A stretch of 64,000 nt of DNA from Myrica gale. Its lineage: Eukaryota; Streptophyta; Magnoliopsida; Fagales; Myricaceae. This document shows positions 11,735 to 23,868 of the stretch, in pieces; positions within the stretch are counted from its first letter, which is position 1, and each line of letters begins with the position of its first letter. Where the stretch lies: the NCBI GenBank assembly GCA_963930655.1, contig OZ005601.1, forward strand, positions 28,582,921 through 28,646,920, in the 5' to 3' direction. A program made the position numbers and the translations under genes. The notes beneath the pieces were generated by a model. That model searched no databases, was not told the DNA's origin, and worked only from the letters and a program-made list of their open reading frames with translations.

Positions 11735-13019
11735 GCAATTACAGGGTTTTCTTGGTAGGCTGGCGAGAAGCAACGATTGCTTTTGATCTTGGGATATGGA
11801 TACTTGATCAGAATTCATGTTCTAATACTATGTTGTTGCGTCGGACAGCTTTGTAATTGGATTTTGGTCCAAAATTTGGAAAGTGTCTGGCATATCTGTC
11901 CTACAGTGTTGAATGATTTGCTTTCCTCCAAATCTTGACAAGTCCATTGTGAATAATAGGTGAAAATTCGAAGCTGACTGGCTGCAAAATGTTGTCTTTT
12001 GCAAAATATTTTACTATTCTGGCATAAAGTTTCCTTGACTAGCAGGCACTAGCGTTTGGACCATCTAGCTCCAGTTCTTAACAATACTTCTACGGTCTAC
12101 AGCTGGCTTTCTGTAATAAACATTGGAATTGCCATTTCATGACATTCTTATGCTAACATGCGCCATTTCTTTCATTATTGTCATCCATTTTCTGATTCTT
12201 GCTTTGAAATTGAAGGAAGAGGAGTGTCCGCCTGTTAAATATCGAAAAGCAAAATGGTTAAGGTCGAAGTGTCCTGCAACAATTGAAGCGTTCCAAACAG
12301 CTATGGCATTTGGTATTCCAAAAGTTTTATTTTCCGAAGCTGTTGTGGGAGCCGTGTTTTTCTTTTCTAATCCCATGCTGTCCACAAAGAATGTGTTGGG
12401 AAATAGACAGATATAAAAGGGGCTATACAGCAATCAAGGAGGTGAATGAAATCTTAGTAGCCTGCAACGATCAAGGCAGCTGGAAACTAAGGAAGCTTGC
12501 AGAAAATAGTGCCCACTTAATTGGTAGTTCCAACCCATCTCCTACCTGTTTTTAGATGTGCCCGTCCCCTAGTTTATTACGCCTTTTGCCTTTTCTCTTT
12601 TTTCTTTTCGCCCTCGTGCTCTCTTCTGGGAAATAAAGAAAAAAGGAAGTTATTTAGATCTCCTGTATGCAGAAAAAGCTAGTTTCTATTGTACTCAATC
12701 TATCTAGTAAGAACCATATACTATATGATAAATCATAAGAACAAAAGGTCATAAGGAAAATATTTTCTTTCAAAATCATATAAATATTCATAACTTTCCG
12801 AATCTAATGCTAACTTCGGACTAATACGTTAATAAGCTATTATTGCCCAATCTAATGTACGAATGAAGATTACAAAAAAACCATGTGCTATGAGTTAGTT
12901 GCAGTGCTTTCGCTTTTGCTGAGACTTCGGGGAGAGTCCTTTCACATTCTGAATGAATCATTATGGGGGTAAAGAAGATACGAAATGCTTACTACCCGGT
13001 TTTCCCACAATCAAGCAAG
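11735..13019. other. 3' flank of BTB gene and spacer; nothing clearly coding
   Basis: The first 200-300 bp are the likely 3' UTR of the BTB gene. A 97-residue plus-strand frame at 12123-12416 contains a hydrophobic stretch but matches no family I know, and overlapping frames are equally open, so I do not call it a gene. The 3' UTR of the minus-strand methyltransferase is expected to lie just below 13020. Confidence 0.4.
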
Positions 13020-16000
13020 TCACATACGTTTTTCACATATTAAGAGCCTCCATCTTGAATGTGGACCCTCGCCAGTGTCGCGTAGCACTGGCACCCATCC
13101 CAAGGCAGATGCAATTTCTTTCACTTCATCAATAACATCCACCGTGTCTTGTATATAAACAAGCCCATCTGGTCTTAGCATCCGATCCATTTCAAGCATA
13201 ATGGTTGAGGTCCCACATTTGTTCCTGACTCAAAAGAATCAGTCGAAAATTTGATTATACAACGATATAATGTGACATTTGCATGAATGGAGACAAATAC
13301 GAGAGTGAGAAAGAGCTGAACTAGTACCTCTTTTTCTCAACGGAGAATAGACCATTTGCATGCAACAGGTCATATGTTCTTGGGTATGTGTCAAACGGCT
13401 CACACCTAGAAATGAAAAAGCATCACTCTTTTAAGTAAGAATTTTAGTTACAGTTATAAGCAATGGGGAAAGTTAGCTTTTTCATCACAGCTTTTTCAAC
13501 CTATACACCGATCATCTTTCATAGCCATCCAGTTACATTGAGAAACTGTAAACAATTCAATTCGAAAAGATTCGGTTTTAAAACTGGCTTTATCATCTTC
13601 CAAAGTTATCGAGTGTGCTTCAATTCTCCAATTCTCATTTCCTCTCTTCACTAACACCATGAGATCCACAGAGCTCAATTTTCTCTTGGTGTTTACGTAG
13701 ATTACATTGATAAGGCTCTTCTTCCAACATGGCTGTGGTAGAGTTTATGTCTTACCATGACAAGTATACGTGTTTCATTTGTTACCACAGTAACATTCAT
13801 CAAAACGGCCTCTTGAGAACTGCATCCATGTTTTTCCTTTTTCTCCTCACAAGAAGAGGGGGATTTTTGACTAGTCTTAATCACCATGATATGGTGAGGG
13901 TCAACAGGGTCCCAGTGTAAAAGCTATAGAACTAGCTCGCAAATAAACAAAAGAAGCTGCAATCATGAAACAGATAGCTGAATGCGCAAAGCACATACCA
14001 GTCATGCCTAACTCCTATAAGCCCACGGTCATAGATAACAGGCAACGTATTGGGCCCACTGACAGGAACAACGTTCATAACCCAGCAATCAATCTGGAAA
14101 TCATGCAAACCTGCTGCGAACCTGCCAAAGTCAAATTGCATTTAAATTCTCTCCAAGCATGTAGAAAACATAAAACTATCAGCGGCTCGAAAGATCTATT
14201 TCTATGTAGAAGCGTGTCAAAGATATCAAGAGTTATGTAATAGTGTACCCTCCATATCCAGCTCTCATCTCCATCACATTTCTTAGTTTAAGACCTTTCC
14301 AGCGGAATACACGAACATAAGAGTCTATTATCTCGTTCCAATACTTAGACTCTGCCTTGTATATCTCCTTTCTGGATTTGTAGGCATCCATTTCTATGCT
14401 CTGGAGCCTGTCTGGTGGATAGTGAAGGCGTGCAGGCCACGTAGTTACATTAGCTCCATATCCATTCTCTGGCAATGGGTTGATGCATGCCTTCAAACCC
14501 ACATACCTGCCAAAAATACTTCATTTGTCAAGGTTGTTGTGATTTACTTTGACTCAATCTTCTCCTGCACAACTAGTTAAGCCTTTGCTTAGATTTTGCG
14601 GTGTATCAAAGTTAATGGACACACTGTATGTGCAATAAAGCAACCAGATCTACGGGTAAAAATTTACATGCAAAAGTTCAACCAAGATACTTATTTTATA
14701 TCTTTCAACAGTGTTGCTAAAAATGAAAGAAACCTCACTGTTTCTGGCCGAAGTTCTTGCAGTTTTTTTGAGGCATCTGACTATTAGAATGCATATTTTG
14801 GGTACACATAGTCATGTTCCTACTTTATTTATTTAAAATGCTATGGGACAACTTTTCTACTGGAGTCCTTTTTTCCCCACTTTTCCTTGATAGGTCCATG
14901 ATGTACATTCCCCTGCCGCATCTGTTTCCCTTAATCTCACTGTTTCTGGCCGAAGTTCTTGCAGTTTTTAAGAGGAATCTGACTATCAGAATGCAGATTT
15001 TGGGTACTCATGTTCCTACTTTATTTATTTTAAATGCTATTGGACAACTTTACTACTGGAGTCCTCTTTTCCCCATTTCCTTGATAGGTACATGATGCAC
15101 ATTCCCCTGCTGCATTTGTTTCCCTTAATTTTCCCTACAGTCAAATTGTCCATATACAAGAAAAAAAGACGAACAGAATAAATAATGTCTCATTCCCTAC
15201 AACTCAACTCAACTAAAGACGGGCTAAATTGGACTATCCATGAGGCCAAAATGTGGACAATATTACAAATTTAACACATTAAGGCTTTGCTACACGTTTA
15301 TGTTTTCGCCCCAATGAAAACAGATTCTCACGTAACTTTTAAGAGATCAACTTCGTAAATACCATAATAGCATCACAGGCCATGCACTGATTGACATACA
15401 AAAATGAAAAATCTGTGTATTGTATGCTGTGTAACTAAAGAAAGTAAACTCCAAGGAGTGAAGTAGTTCATACCAAACATTGTCAGGATCATCATTAGAA
15501 TCACATAATGGAGGTTGCACTCTACTATCACGATTAAGATAGCAGCTGTTGTTCAAAGGTTTTCTCCATATAGCAATATATCCTTTCTTCTTTACTAGTT
15601 CCCAACAAATGCGAGTTGCCAGGTCCACCACTTCTGTAGATAAATTAGCCCAAAGGTGAATAAGTGCAATTCAAAGACAGTGACAAACTCTCAGCTCAAA
15701 AAGGTAGATGGGAATGGTGCTAATAAAATAGAAATCACCAGGATAGAAGGTTTTTTTTGTGGGTTTTGAGAGAGAGAGAGAGAGAGAGAGAGAGGAAGCT
15801 CTTGGATGTCAATATCAATCTGGGGAATGACATTAAAAAGCCTGTAAAAGTGTAGACTAACACGGTAGTAAGCGACAGCAATTGTTTTTAAAGATAACGG
15901 ATATTCATAATAACATCGTCATGATGAGCTACCTCCCCATTGTCCTTGTAGGTTCTCTTGGTCTTTATGAACAGGCTCTCCTGCCCACACAAAGTATCCT

Positions 16001-17641
16001 CCTGCCCTTAGCATCCTGTTGGCCTCAAGAAGGAGCTTTCCATCTCCATCACAAGCAAACGAGAAATGGACACTCAGTTTCAACGAGCTTTAGAAAACAA
16101 GTATCAAATACATTTACAACCTTTTTTCCTTTCATTTTCTTCAATTCTTTTTGAAGATAAATTATGAAACTTCTGCAATAATCGCATCAGATGTACCCTA
16201 GAGACTTCATAAAGAATACAGAATAATGGTCTGGTAGTTTATAATTATGCAGAAACATGTTCAAGATGTAGACTAGAGCATCTTGATACTGAAAATCTGA
16301 AAATAGCAACTTCTAAGATATCAGAGGCCAAAAAAGGTTTGAATGCAATATACGCAGAGGGAAAAGGGAGTACCATCAAGGGTCCAATTCACTCCACATT
16401 CTAAACAATGGATGAAGTCAAAAGCCTGGCTTGGATACAACAGACGATGTGTAGCAAATGTTGCTATCATGGCAGGCACACCGCGCTCTAAAGCAAACTG
16501 AATCTGGTTCTCATGAACATCTTTTCGTGCTATTGACAGGGTAGTCACATTACGCTGCATCAACAAGGCACCAACATCTGCCACTCCACTACCAATGTCT
16601 AAGGCTATTCTGGTCTTTCGTCCAAAAGCAATCTCAGGAACCATCTGTCCATTCAATGAAAAGGTAGAATCCCTGTGTGCAGATGAAAACCAAAACATGA
16701 TAATCATTACAGAAGAGGCTAACCTTAGAAATCATATTCAAGTGTTTATCTGTCCTTCCACCTCCCAAGAAAACGAACTTGTCATTATTTATTGATGTCC
16801 ATTTCTGGCCACCTTTATCCCCGACGAATTCTGCACGGGGTACGTTACTCAACCACACCTGCAATTATATCTCGTACTTAGCCAAGAGAGAGGATGAAAA
16901 GAAACCCCTCTAAAGCTTAAACCAGACAAAGCACTGACGTGATGCAGACTGAAGACGAGAATGTTCCAATAGAATGAGCAAATATTTTATAAATCAAACT
17001 ACCTCGTCTAGGCTCCTTGGCCACGGTATTCGAACCTGATACCGCTCCGGCCTCGGTACGACGCAATCCAACCCCTTCCCTTCCTCCGGACAATGCCGCT
17101 CGTACTTCTCTACACTGTCACCCAAATTTAGCCGCCTAATCTCATCCGCGTTGTCCAAACACGGTACATAGTCACGCATACTCTGGTCACACACCTCATA
17201 CTTTTCAACCTTAACACTGCCACCACCGCCAACTTTCTCCTCCTTCTCTGTCCCAGCGGTCCAACTCTTCAACTCGTCATCCGTGATACTCTCATCTATC
17301 TCTCCAACCTCGAAGTCCAGCGTCATTGCTCCCGTCTCGTCTACTATCCCCATCCTGATCAATGTGTCCACCGGCGGCGGCGGCGGCGGAGACGGCGGAG
17401 GAAGAGGAGGCGGAGACGGCGGCAAAGACGTTTCTGTGGCGAGAGGCAGCGGAGGAGGATTAGAAGGATGAGGCAGAGGAGACGGTGTCGTTCTGGTCAG
17501 AGGCGGCAGTGAGGAGAAGATCACGGAAGGGTAACCGGCAGAGAAACGGTCAAAGAGGAAGAAGAGGGAGAGGGAGAGGATAGCAAAGGCGGTAATTTTG
17601 ACGAAAGTTGGGCTCCTAACAGCCTCGCTCAGGTTAGCCAT
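13020..17641 (-). CDS. PMT11-like: Putative pectin methyltransferase, PMT10/PMT11-like
   Basis: Nine exons splice cleanly on the minus strand: 17641-17003, 16858-16724, 16644-16374, 16043-15933, 15633-15474, 14506-14249, 14121-13999, 13405-13328, 13224-13020. Together they give 1980 nt, 659 residues. This is a type II Golgi protein: a short cytosolic tail, one membrane anchor (residues about 17-35), a proline-rich stem, then the Putative_Methyltransferase (DUF248) domain. Hallmarks are YVPCLDN, GGQKW, the SAM-binding block ([11 protein letters not shown]), [71 protein letters not shown] and [11 protein letters not shown]. The family is thought to methylate homogalacturonan in the Golgi. Start: ATG in ACCATGG at 17641; the 5-codon upstream extension begins at TTG. 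The normally DIGCGVASFG motif reads [10 protein letters not shown] here. Otherwise the gene is intact. Confidence 0.93.
14734..15128. repeat. Tandem duplication of about 200 bp in a PMT intron
   Basis: Unit 1 (14734-14935) and unit 2 (14936 to about 15128) both begin CTCACTGTTTCTGGCCGAAG and both contain TTGATAGGTMCATGATG near the end. They differ at scattered bases and small indels. The duplication lies wholly in the intron between the fifth and sixth PMT exons, so it does not affect the protein. Confidence 0.85.
15769..15796. repeat. (GA)n microsatellite
   Basis: An uninterrupted GA tract of about 14 units lies inside a PMT intron and is likely to be polymorphic in length. Confidence 0.95.
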
Positions 17642-18506
17642 GGTGATGGCTTTCAAGAGGAGCTAATTGCTTGTTTCTCGTGAAGATGCGGGATAATTGA
17701 AACGGACATGGAGAGAAGCAGGGGAAGGGTCGGCAGAGCGTAGACGGTACGAATATGTGCGGCCTATGGGGGAGGGTGAGAGAGAGAGAGCGAGAATCTA
17801 TGGTAAAGAGTGAGGAGATAGCGATGGCGTGTGGTTGCTTAGTTTTGATTTCAGTGAGGTAGACCCCACGGCTAGGACCCATCATGAGTACTACTCCCCA
17901 TGGGATACTTATAGCACGTGCTCTGGCGTGTTTGAGATGTAAAATTTTGGGAGTTAAAATTTTGAGTTATTAGATTAGGTGGCGTTTGTTTGAGTTAACT
18001 TAAAGAATGTTAGGTGAAATTAAAATTAATGAAAATATATTATATTTTACTAAGTGATTTGGCAATTAATAGAAACACGCGGTCTAATACAAATGATTAA
18101 CACATATCCCTGTTAGACATGTTATATTTTTTCTATTTATAGGATCACTGGAGTTGATGAAATGATAATTTAAGAAGACATAAATTTTTACTTGACTTAA
18201 TCTAAGATGAAACTTAGCCTAAGGACTAGTTTGAAATTAAGCAATATTTCAAAGAATAGTAGACTAATTAAAGCCTTTTATTTAGTTAAAATGTATCTAT
18301 ACTAAACCTATTTTTGTTGGCGATTCTTTTCTTAGTCATGGATTTTCCTTTTCTCTTGTACTTGGGCCTTCATTTATAAATAGTGTTAATTGGGCCTGCA
18401 CGTTATTAAATTGGTAGAGAGAAATTAGGTTAAGGAAATAGGGGCTATATTCACAAGCCCACTACCGATCAACCAACTAGCTACCGACAAAGCAACCCAT
18501 CACCAC
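17642..18506 (-). promoter_or_regulatory. PMT 5' UTR and promoter region
   Basis: The 250 bp upstream of the PMT start are CT-rich on the coding strand, with a short (GA)n tract near 17780, as is usual for plant leaders. Further upstream is AT-rich spacer. I do not see a convincing TATA box at a fixed distance. Nothing else is recognisable before the hAT element. Confidence 0.4.
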
Positions 18507-19737
18507 TAGGGCTGCACAATGCCACCGGAAAATTCCGATGGCACCGGCACCGGTTCCTAGTACCCGACCTAACCGGTGTCAGTGTAGGTTTAGTTTTTTG
18601 AAAAAACCAGAAACCCGGTGCTGGGTAAACCGAGATTTTTTTTTAGTTTAGTTTCTACTCAATAGTTTAAACTTTAGTTTCACCTCAAGACATAGTATTC
18701 TAGAAGCATGACAATGTCTACTCAATAGTTTAGTTTCACCTGAATATTTGAGATTTGTTGTTGGTTTTGTATAATCAAATACTTACATTCAAGTTACCAA
18801 GAAGCTTCCTAGGTGAATGAACTAGTTATTTAGAACTTTGGTAGAAAAAATTACAAATTTATTGTATTTAGAAGGGTATATATGAAGGCATTGGAATCAT
18901 AATTAAAAAGTTTAATGCCAAACTTTGGTAAGTACATCGCATAATATTAGTCAAAAGGTCGAGATTCTACCACGAAAATTTTTAAATCAATTTATGAGTT
19001 TAAGAGTTTTTATGAAATTTTAACAAATTGTCTAAATTTCTAAAATTGACAAATCACTATTAAATTTATACCATGCTTGCAAAATCAGCTACTCAATTAC
19101 ATTTTAGTTCAAAAATTCAAACAGAGTCATCATGTTTGACCTGCGTTTGACAAGCGCTCGAGCGGCCTTTGAAAAAGTTCAAACAGAGTCATCACGTTTG
19201 ACAAGCGCTCGAGCGCCTTCAAAAATTGCTAAATTTTTTGATTTTCCTTGTAAAACCAAGGGAAACCCTACTAGGTTTTGAACATATTTTAAAATTGTTA
19301 TTGATTTGTTAATTAGAGGGAAAACACATATTCTCCCCTCTAAGTGTTGTTAGGGTCTAAATTGGATTTTTCAAAATGTAATAGTTTCTACTTACAGTGA
19401 CGTCTCTATTACTTTGGACTTTAAATTCTCATCTTATCTTTTAAGATGATCTTTAATTTTATTGATTTTAGAATTTAGATTTCATTAGTTTAGATTTTAT
19501 TGATATGTGATTAATGGACCAAAAGAAAAAATAAAAAATACATTGGGTCAAGTGCGTAAAATGCAAAAAAAAATGACTCAATATGAATGTAGGATAACCG
19601 GAAACTACCACTGCTAAAGGCCGATTTTTGCCCTTAACGGTGTAGGTGTAGATGCCGATTTTTTCAAAACCGGCCTACCCGGTGTAGGTGCCGATTTTGG
19701 CCAAAATCGGCACCTACACCGAGATTGTGCAGCTCTA
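18507..19737. mobile_element. Non-autonomous hAT element, 1.23 kb
   Basis: The termini are inverted: left TAGGGCTGCACAAT, right ATTGTGCAGCTCTA (one mismatch). They are flanked by a diverged 8-bp duplication, ATCACCAC at 18499-18506 and ATCACCGT at 19738-19745. Subterminal DNA is rich in ACCGGTT- and GGTGTAGGTGCCGA-like repeats in both orientations, typical of hAT transposase-binding regions. There is no transposase coding. Inside, at about 19117-19217, GTTCAAACAGAGTCATCA and GACAAGCGCTCGAGCG occur twice as a short tandem repeat. Confidence 0.8.
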
Positions 19738-19933
19738 ATCACCGTTAATCTACGCTAATGCGTTGCCGGCTTGCTGCAACATAATCTTACCAACAAAGGA
19801 TTTTATAGGTAAAGTTCCAAAATCGGCACCTACACCAGGATTGTGCAGCTCTAATCACCGCTAATCTACGCTAATGCGTTGCCGGCTTACTGCAACATAA
19901 TCTTACCAACAAAGGATTTTATAGGTAAAGTTC
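19701..19933. repeat. 116-bp tandem duplication spanning a hAT end and its flank
   Basis: Unit 1 (19701-19816) and unit 2 (19817-19933) both start CCAAAATCGGCACCTACACC, run through the hAT terminus ATTGTGCAGCTCTA, and continue into flanking host DNA up to ATAGGTAAAGTTC. The duplication therefore occurred after the hAT insertion. Confidence 0.9.
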
Positions 19934-20247
19934 ACAGGCCCTTTTAAAAAGGCAACTTGTCTTTAGGAACAAAATATTCGGTCCCCATGGGGATTGTCCC
20001 TTACCAAACTTTTTCGGGCATTATTTCCACTAAATATCATTATAATCTTTTAATATCTAATGCATTTACTAATACTATAATCTAAGAAAATAATTATGTG
20101 GGAAGAGCTAATGTCTAAAATCGAAATCATCTAATTAATCAGCAAGTCTTGAAACTTAACTATATTGTATAATGCTTATCCATTTTAATTAGTTTTCTTC
20201 ATCGACCAAGTCAATTAGTTTAATTTGGACCACCGAGGAATGAAAGA

Positions 20248-21032
20248 GATTTGGATTTAGTTAGTCAATGAAGGGGAATTTCGCAGCAAATACACATACT
20301 TTTGAACCAAACCTTAACAGTCGACCAACCTATCAAGATCTTAATTCTCAACGCCTTTTACATGTCATTGCCACCCCAGGCGGCCAACTGTTTTCTGCCT
20401 CTAGAATTTAGAAAGTACATCAACTTCTAACGTTATGACCAGGGCAAAAAATATGTGCCATATATAGATGATTCAAATGCTTGAATGTGCAGGAAACTGA
20501 AGGGCTTTGATCTGACTCTGTGAAGACTTGGTAAGTCATGAAGAATGCGTGCTTGCAACTCATGTGAGTTTCCTGGAATCTGCTTATCAATCTTTTATAT
20601 AAAAAAAGGATCGGCTTTTTGTTTGCCCCACTTGATCAAGACATAACTTTAGGTAACAACTTCATCTCTTATAAGTGTATAAAAATTGAGAACTTAATTG
20701 TATTATGTGTAAGGTCATATCTAGATGGTAACCGTACGTGAAACATCTCGGATGCAAGTTGCACGGGTGTGAGGTTTAATAAATCGTCTATAGGAATTAG
20801 GATGAAACGAAGTTGAATTCATGGGCATGAAACCAATGGGCATCTTATCTATAATATACCATCATTTTCCGAGTCATGAGATCAAACCATTAATGGGCAT
20901 GAAATTATGGCCATTTCTCTATTGTGGATACTTACCATGCCTGTCACATCCTGAACTGTGAAGATTAAACTATAAGGGAAAATAACACACTTATATACTC
21001 GCTGGTATATACAAGAATGAGATTACAAGAGG
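20248..21032. repeat. Duplicated 3' flank of CML copy A (pairs with 33400-34583)
   Basis: Starting at GAGATTTGGATTTAGTTAGTC, this segment is repeated with about 5-10% difference from 33400. Shared landmarks are GTCAATGAAGGGGAATTTCG, GCCACCCCAGGCGGCCAAC and GAAGACTTGGTAAGTCATGA. It contains no gene. It is the downstream flank of the minus-strand EF-hand genes and shows that the duplication covered several kb. The similarity to the other copy stops at 21032. Confidence 0.85.
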
Positions 21033-21775
21033 AACTTTATTTATAAGCCCTCGATTATATTTTCTTTTACGATTTGATATTCAGTTTGCAGAATTTGACA
21101 CATTGTACTTCAAATATTAAGGCAACGCAATTTACTCATTTCTTTAAGTCTCGACGGTCAAATCTTAACCAAGAATGCATATATACAACTAGTTTTTGGT
21201 GGTTTGATGGTATAATATGTCGAAATGAATAAGACTGTATTACAAAATAGGTGATAGTCATTAGTCTATGAGTAAAACGGTGTATCTCTTCCTAACTTTT
21301 TCTCTCTCTCTCTATTTGATGTACACATGATGACTACCTAATAATCGGCGGGCATACGAAAATTTCAGTTGAGGATCAAGGGGTAGGGCATGGAAAAATT
21401 AATGGCAAAAGCATTTAAGTGAAAGATATGTCGTGGGCAATAGCTCTATGATTTTGGTTGTTGCAAAAGCTTCCTCGTGCAAAGAAACGAGAAACCGCAG
21501 TCACTTCGAATACAGAGAACCGAAAAGTTTCCCTCGTGCTTTAGAAGGACAAAGAACTTAGTCATGTGATTTGAAAAGTCAACGAACATATAGACGTACG
21601 GTACTTATTAGAATTTAGCTAGAGAACCAATTTTTCGAATCAGAAAAGGAAAAGCTTGTACCCACGTAAGTCTTAATTAGAACAAACTCCTCGAGGAAGC
21701 TTATGCATATATATAGTAGTAATATATTTTTTATATTCTAGAATATTAGAACATTCCTTGAGAAATTCCTAGGTT

Positions 21776-21916
21776 TTTTTTTTTGATATCAACAATATTA
21801 TATATAAAAAAACAGAACCGAAATACAGGACAGGACGAAGAAACAAAAGACAAAAATGGCGGAGACCTCTCCATCAAAAGAGTGGGCTGCCACGCAGCTG
21901 CAATTGAATTAGCCAC
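21776..21916 (-). mobile_element. 5'-truncated LINE tail with 13-bp target-site duplication
   Basis: The 141-bp insert begins with a T-run, the poly(A) tail of a minus-strand insertion, followed by GATATCAACAATATTATATA, a common plant LINE 3' end. It is bracketed by perfect 13-bp repeats AAATTCCTAGGTT at 21763-21775 and 21917-21929. This is the signature of target-primed reverse transcription with strong 5' truncation. Confidence 0.85.
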
Positions 21917-22146
21917 AAATTCCTAGGTTCTTATTTCTGCAGCATTGACCTTTCCTTTATCGGGATAAATGGTTGTCGAACAGAAAAGTCTCCCAATCGA
22001 CAATTCGATCAATCCAATAATAGGAATAGTAATAAACTTCTCATAGAAGACAATTTGGATTTTTATATGATAGACATGCATGCTTGCTCCAAATCATGAT
22101 TCATGCAGTAAAACAAGGTTGACGATGATTCTGCCAAATGAACAAA

Positions 22147-22611
22147 TCAAGCAATAGCAAGAAACATCATGTTCTTGAATTCCTCGAAATCAAGTTGGCC
22201 GTCCAAGTTGGTGTCATAAACATGAATCATAGTCCTACAATCTCGGCCGCTGTTCTCATCCCACAGCCCCAGGCTCGACAGTACATGTTGAAGCTCCTCG
22301 CAAGAAATGAAGCCGTCACCATTCAAATCGAAAACTTCGAACGCCTTAACAAGGTCGCTGTCGTGATCCTCCTCCTCCGCCGGTACTTCGTTGCTGCTGT
22401 TCTTTTGCTTTGATATGGAATCGTAAAAGAACGAGAACTCGTTAAAGTCGAGGCTGGCTTTTCCCACTAGAGGTTCGAGCTCGTCTAGGGCGAATTTGAC
22501 GCCTATTTTGTCGAGAAGCCATTTGAGCTCCTCAAGGCTCACGAGCCCATCTCCATTCTTGTCAAGCTTCCCGAAAATCTGGTGCAAATCGTTGGCGTTG
22601 AGGGGAGACAT
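22147..22611 (-). CDS. CML44-like: CML44-like EF-hand calcium-binding protein, copy A (intact)
   Basis: A single exon of 154 residues starts at ATG 22611 (MSPLNANDLHQIFGKLD). It has three good 12-residue EF-hand loops: DKNGDGLVSLEE (17-28), DLNGDGFISCEE (95-106) and DTNLDGQLDFEE (133-144). A degenerate hand (LDFNEFSFFYDS, about 54-65) has lost its loop. An acidic linker (VPAEEEDHDSD) separates the lobes. The layout matches plant calmodulin-like proteins of the CML43/CML44 type, which are cytosolic Ca2+ sensors often induced by stress. A longer frame upstream begins at a non-ATG codon and is not used. This is one of two intact members of a five-locus array. It shares over 90% identity with copy B, with differences such as V49 versus M and N57 versus K. 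Confidence 0.93.
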   Translation of the reverse strand: MSPLNANDLHQIFGKLDKNGDGLVSLEELKWLLDKIGVKFALDELEPLVGKASLDFNEFSFFYDSISKQKNSSNEVPAEEEDHDSDLVKAFEVFDLNGDGFISCEELQHVLSSLGLWDENSGRDCRTMIHVYDTNLDGQLDFEEFKNMMFLAIA

Positions 22612-22732
22612 AACGGCAAAGTACGGCGACCTCCAGAAACAACACAAATATCCGAATGATCAGAAATATTTTTGGTATTTGATTGTTTGAACACATTTAT
22701 AAATGTGATGCATTCTAGGCCAGATGGATATC

Positions 22733-22742
22733 TATATATAAG
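22733..22742 (-). promoter_or_regulatory. TATA box of CML copy A
   Basis: On the minus strand CTTATATATAG lies about 120 bp upstream of the ATG at 22611. The same element and spacing recur in copy B (38126-38135) and copy C (41756-41765). Confidence 0.7.
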
Positions 22743-23592
22743 GGATAAACTCTTAAGAGATGGTCGTGCCTTTCAAGTTAGAATTACGTACAGAATGGTA
22801 CATGCATGTTGAAATCAACATAGTTATATTTAGGTCCTGCAGGCTGTAAAAGAAGTTGCCAAGAAACTTCGTGGGAGGAGTTCTGAAAAAAACGCTCAGA
22901 TAGCTAGCTGGGTGCTGCAGGCTTCATTCAGAATTCGATGTACAATTTTCCATCCTATAGAATGTTTTTTTCCCTTATAGCCTTTCTGAACAGAATAGTA
23001 CCGTCGATAGGGGTTTAAAATATATATGTTCTTCAACCTCATCTGTCCATTAATCCATTTGTGTCGTGGTTATAATACTGTGCACATATTTTATATCCTT
23101 TTGTCTCTCTCCATGGGATTCCTGAGCAAATAATTTTCTCGGGTGGGCACAAATCAGACAGTTAGCGTGTCGGACCAGCGCTAAATCGTCGGTCCATTTA
23201 ACTTTTTTTTTTTGTGGAAACTTGTTGACCTAAATATATATCCTTTGGGTGGCAACAAAAGGGACTCGTTGCAAGTCTATGATTTGATCTATCCTTCAAA
23301 ACACTTATGAGAGGGGTTAGGCCTGGATGTTGTAAACAAGTACGTACTGGGCATACATATGATCAAGAAGCGAGCCCTAATTAATCAAAACATGTTAATT
23401 TTATCGGTAGATAAATTATATAAATCATCTTGGGATCGAGTACTCTATTGATCACTTAGATCATATCACGTTTCATATACCGTTTTTTTAAGGGCATTAA
23501 TTATACGGCCATCAGGTGATCTATAGCACAGCTTTTAGAAAGAGCATAATTAATTAAGCATAATCTCCCAGTATATATTTATATCTGAGTAA
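22743..23592. repeat. Duplicated promoter and upstream flank of CML copy A
   Basis: No gene is present. The segment is repeated upstream of copies B (38136-40254, interrupted by a hAT) and C (41766-42626), and more distantly D (49951-50500). Shared landmarks include AGAAGTTGCCAAGAAACTTC, CTAAATCGTCGGTCCATT and GAGAGGGGTTAGGCCT. Confidence 0.85.
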
Positions 23593-23868
23593 GTTAAATA
23601 CACTTTGCACCAAAATCTATTATTTTTGTCATATTGCACTCACCAACTATTGATTTTAGACATTTTGCACTATCTCTTAAAATTTTCAGTTAATTTGAAT
23701 GGAAAATAAGCATTTACTTGCAAATTACAATTTTGTCCCCACATTTTTTGGCAGCGTCCATTTTATGAGACTAAAATCGTAATTTTAGAGACCAAAAAAT
23801 AAATATGTATTTTAAGGAAAGTGCAAAGTGTCAACTCCCAAAATTAAAGGATGCAAAAGTGTATTTGT
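23593..23868. mobile_element. MITE-like inverted-repeat element, copy A
   Basis: The left end TTAAATACACTTTGCACC is roughly the inverse of the right end GATGCAAAAGTGTATTTGTC. The interior alternates CATTTTGCACT-type motifs and their complements. The same element sits at the matching position upstream of copy C (42650-42930), so it predates the duplication. Confidence 0.6.

Noticed and set aside
12123..12555. Overlapping plus-strand frames of 97 and 90 residues
   Set aside because: No recognisable domain, competing frames equally open, no splice or promoter support.
17283..17471. Gly-rich plus-strand frame
   Set aside because: Complement of the proline-rich stem of the PMT gene.
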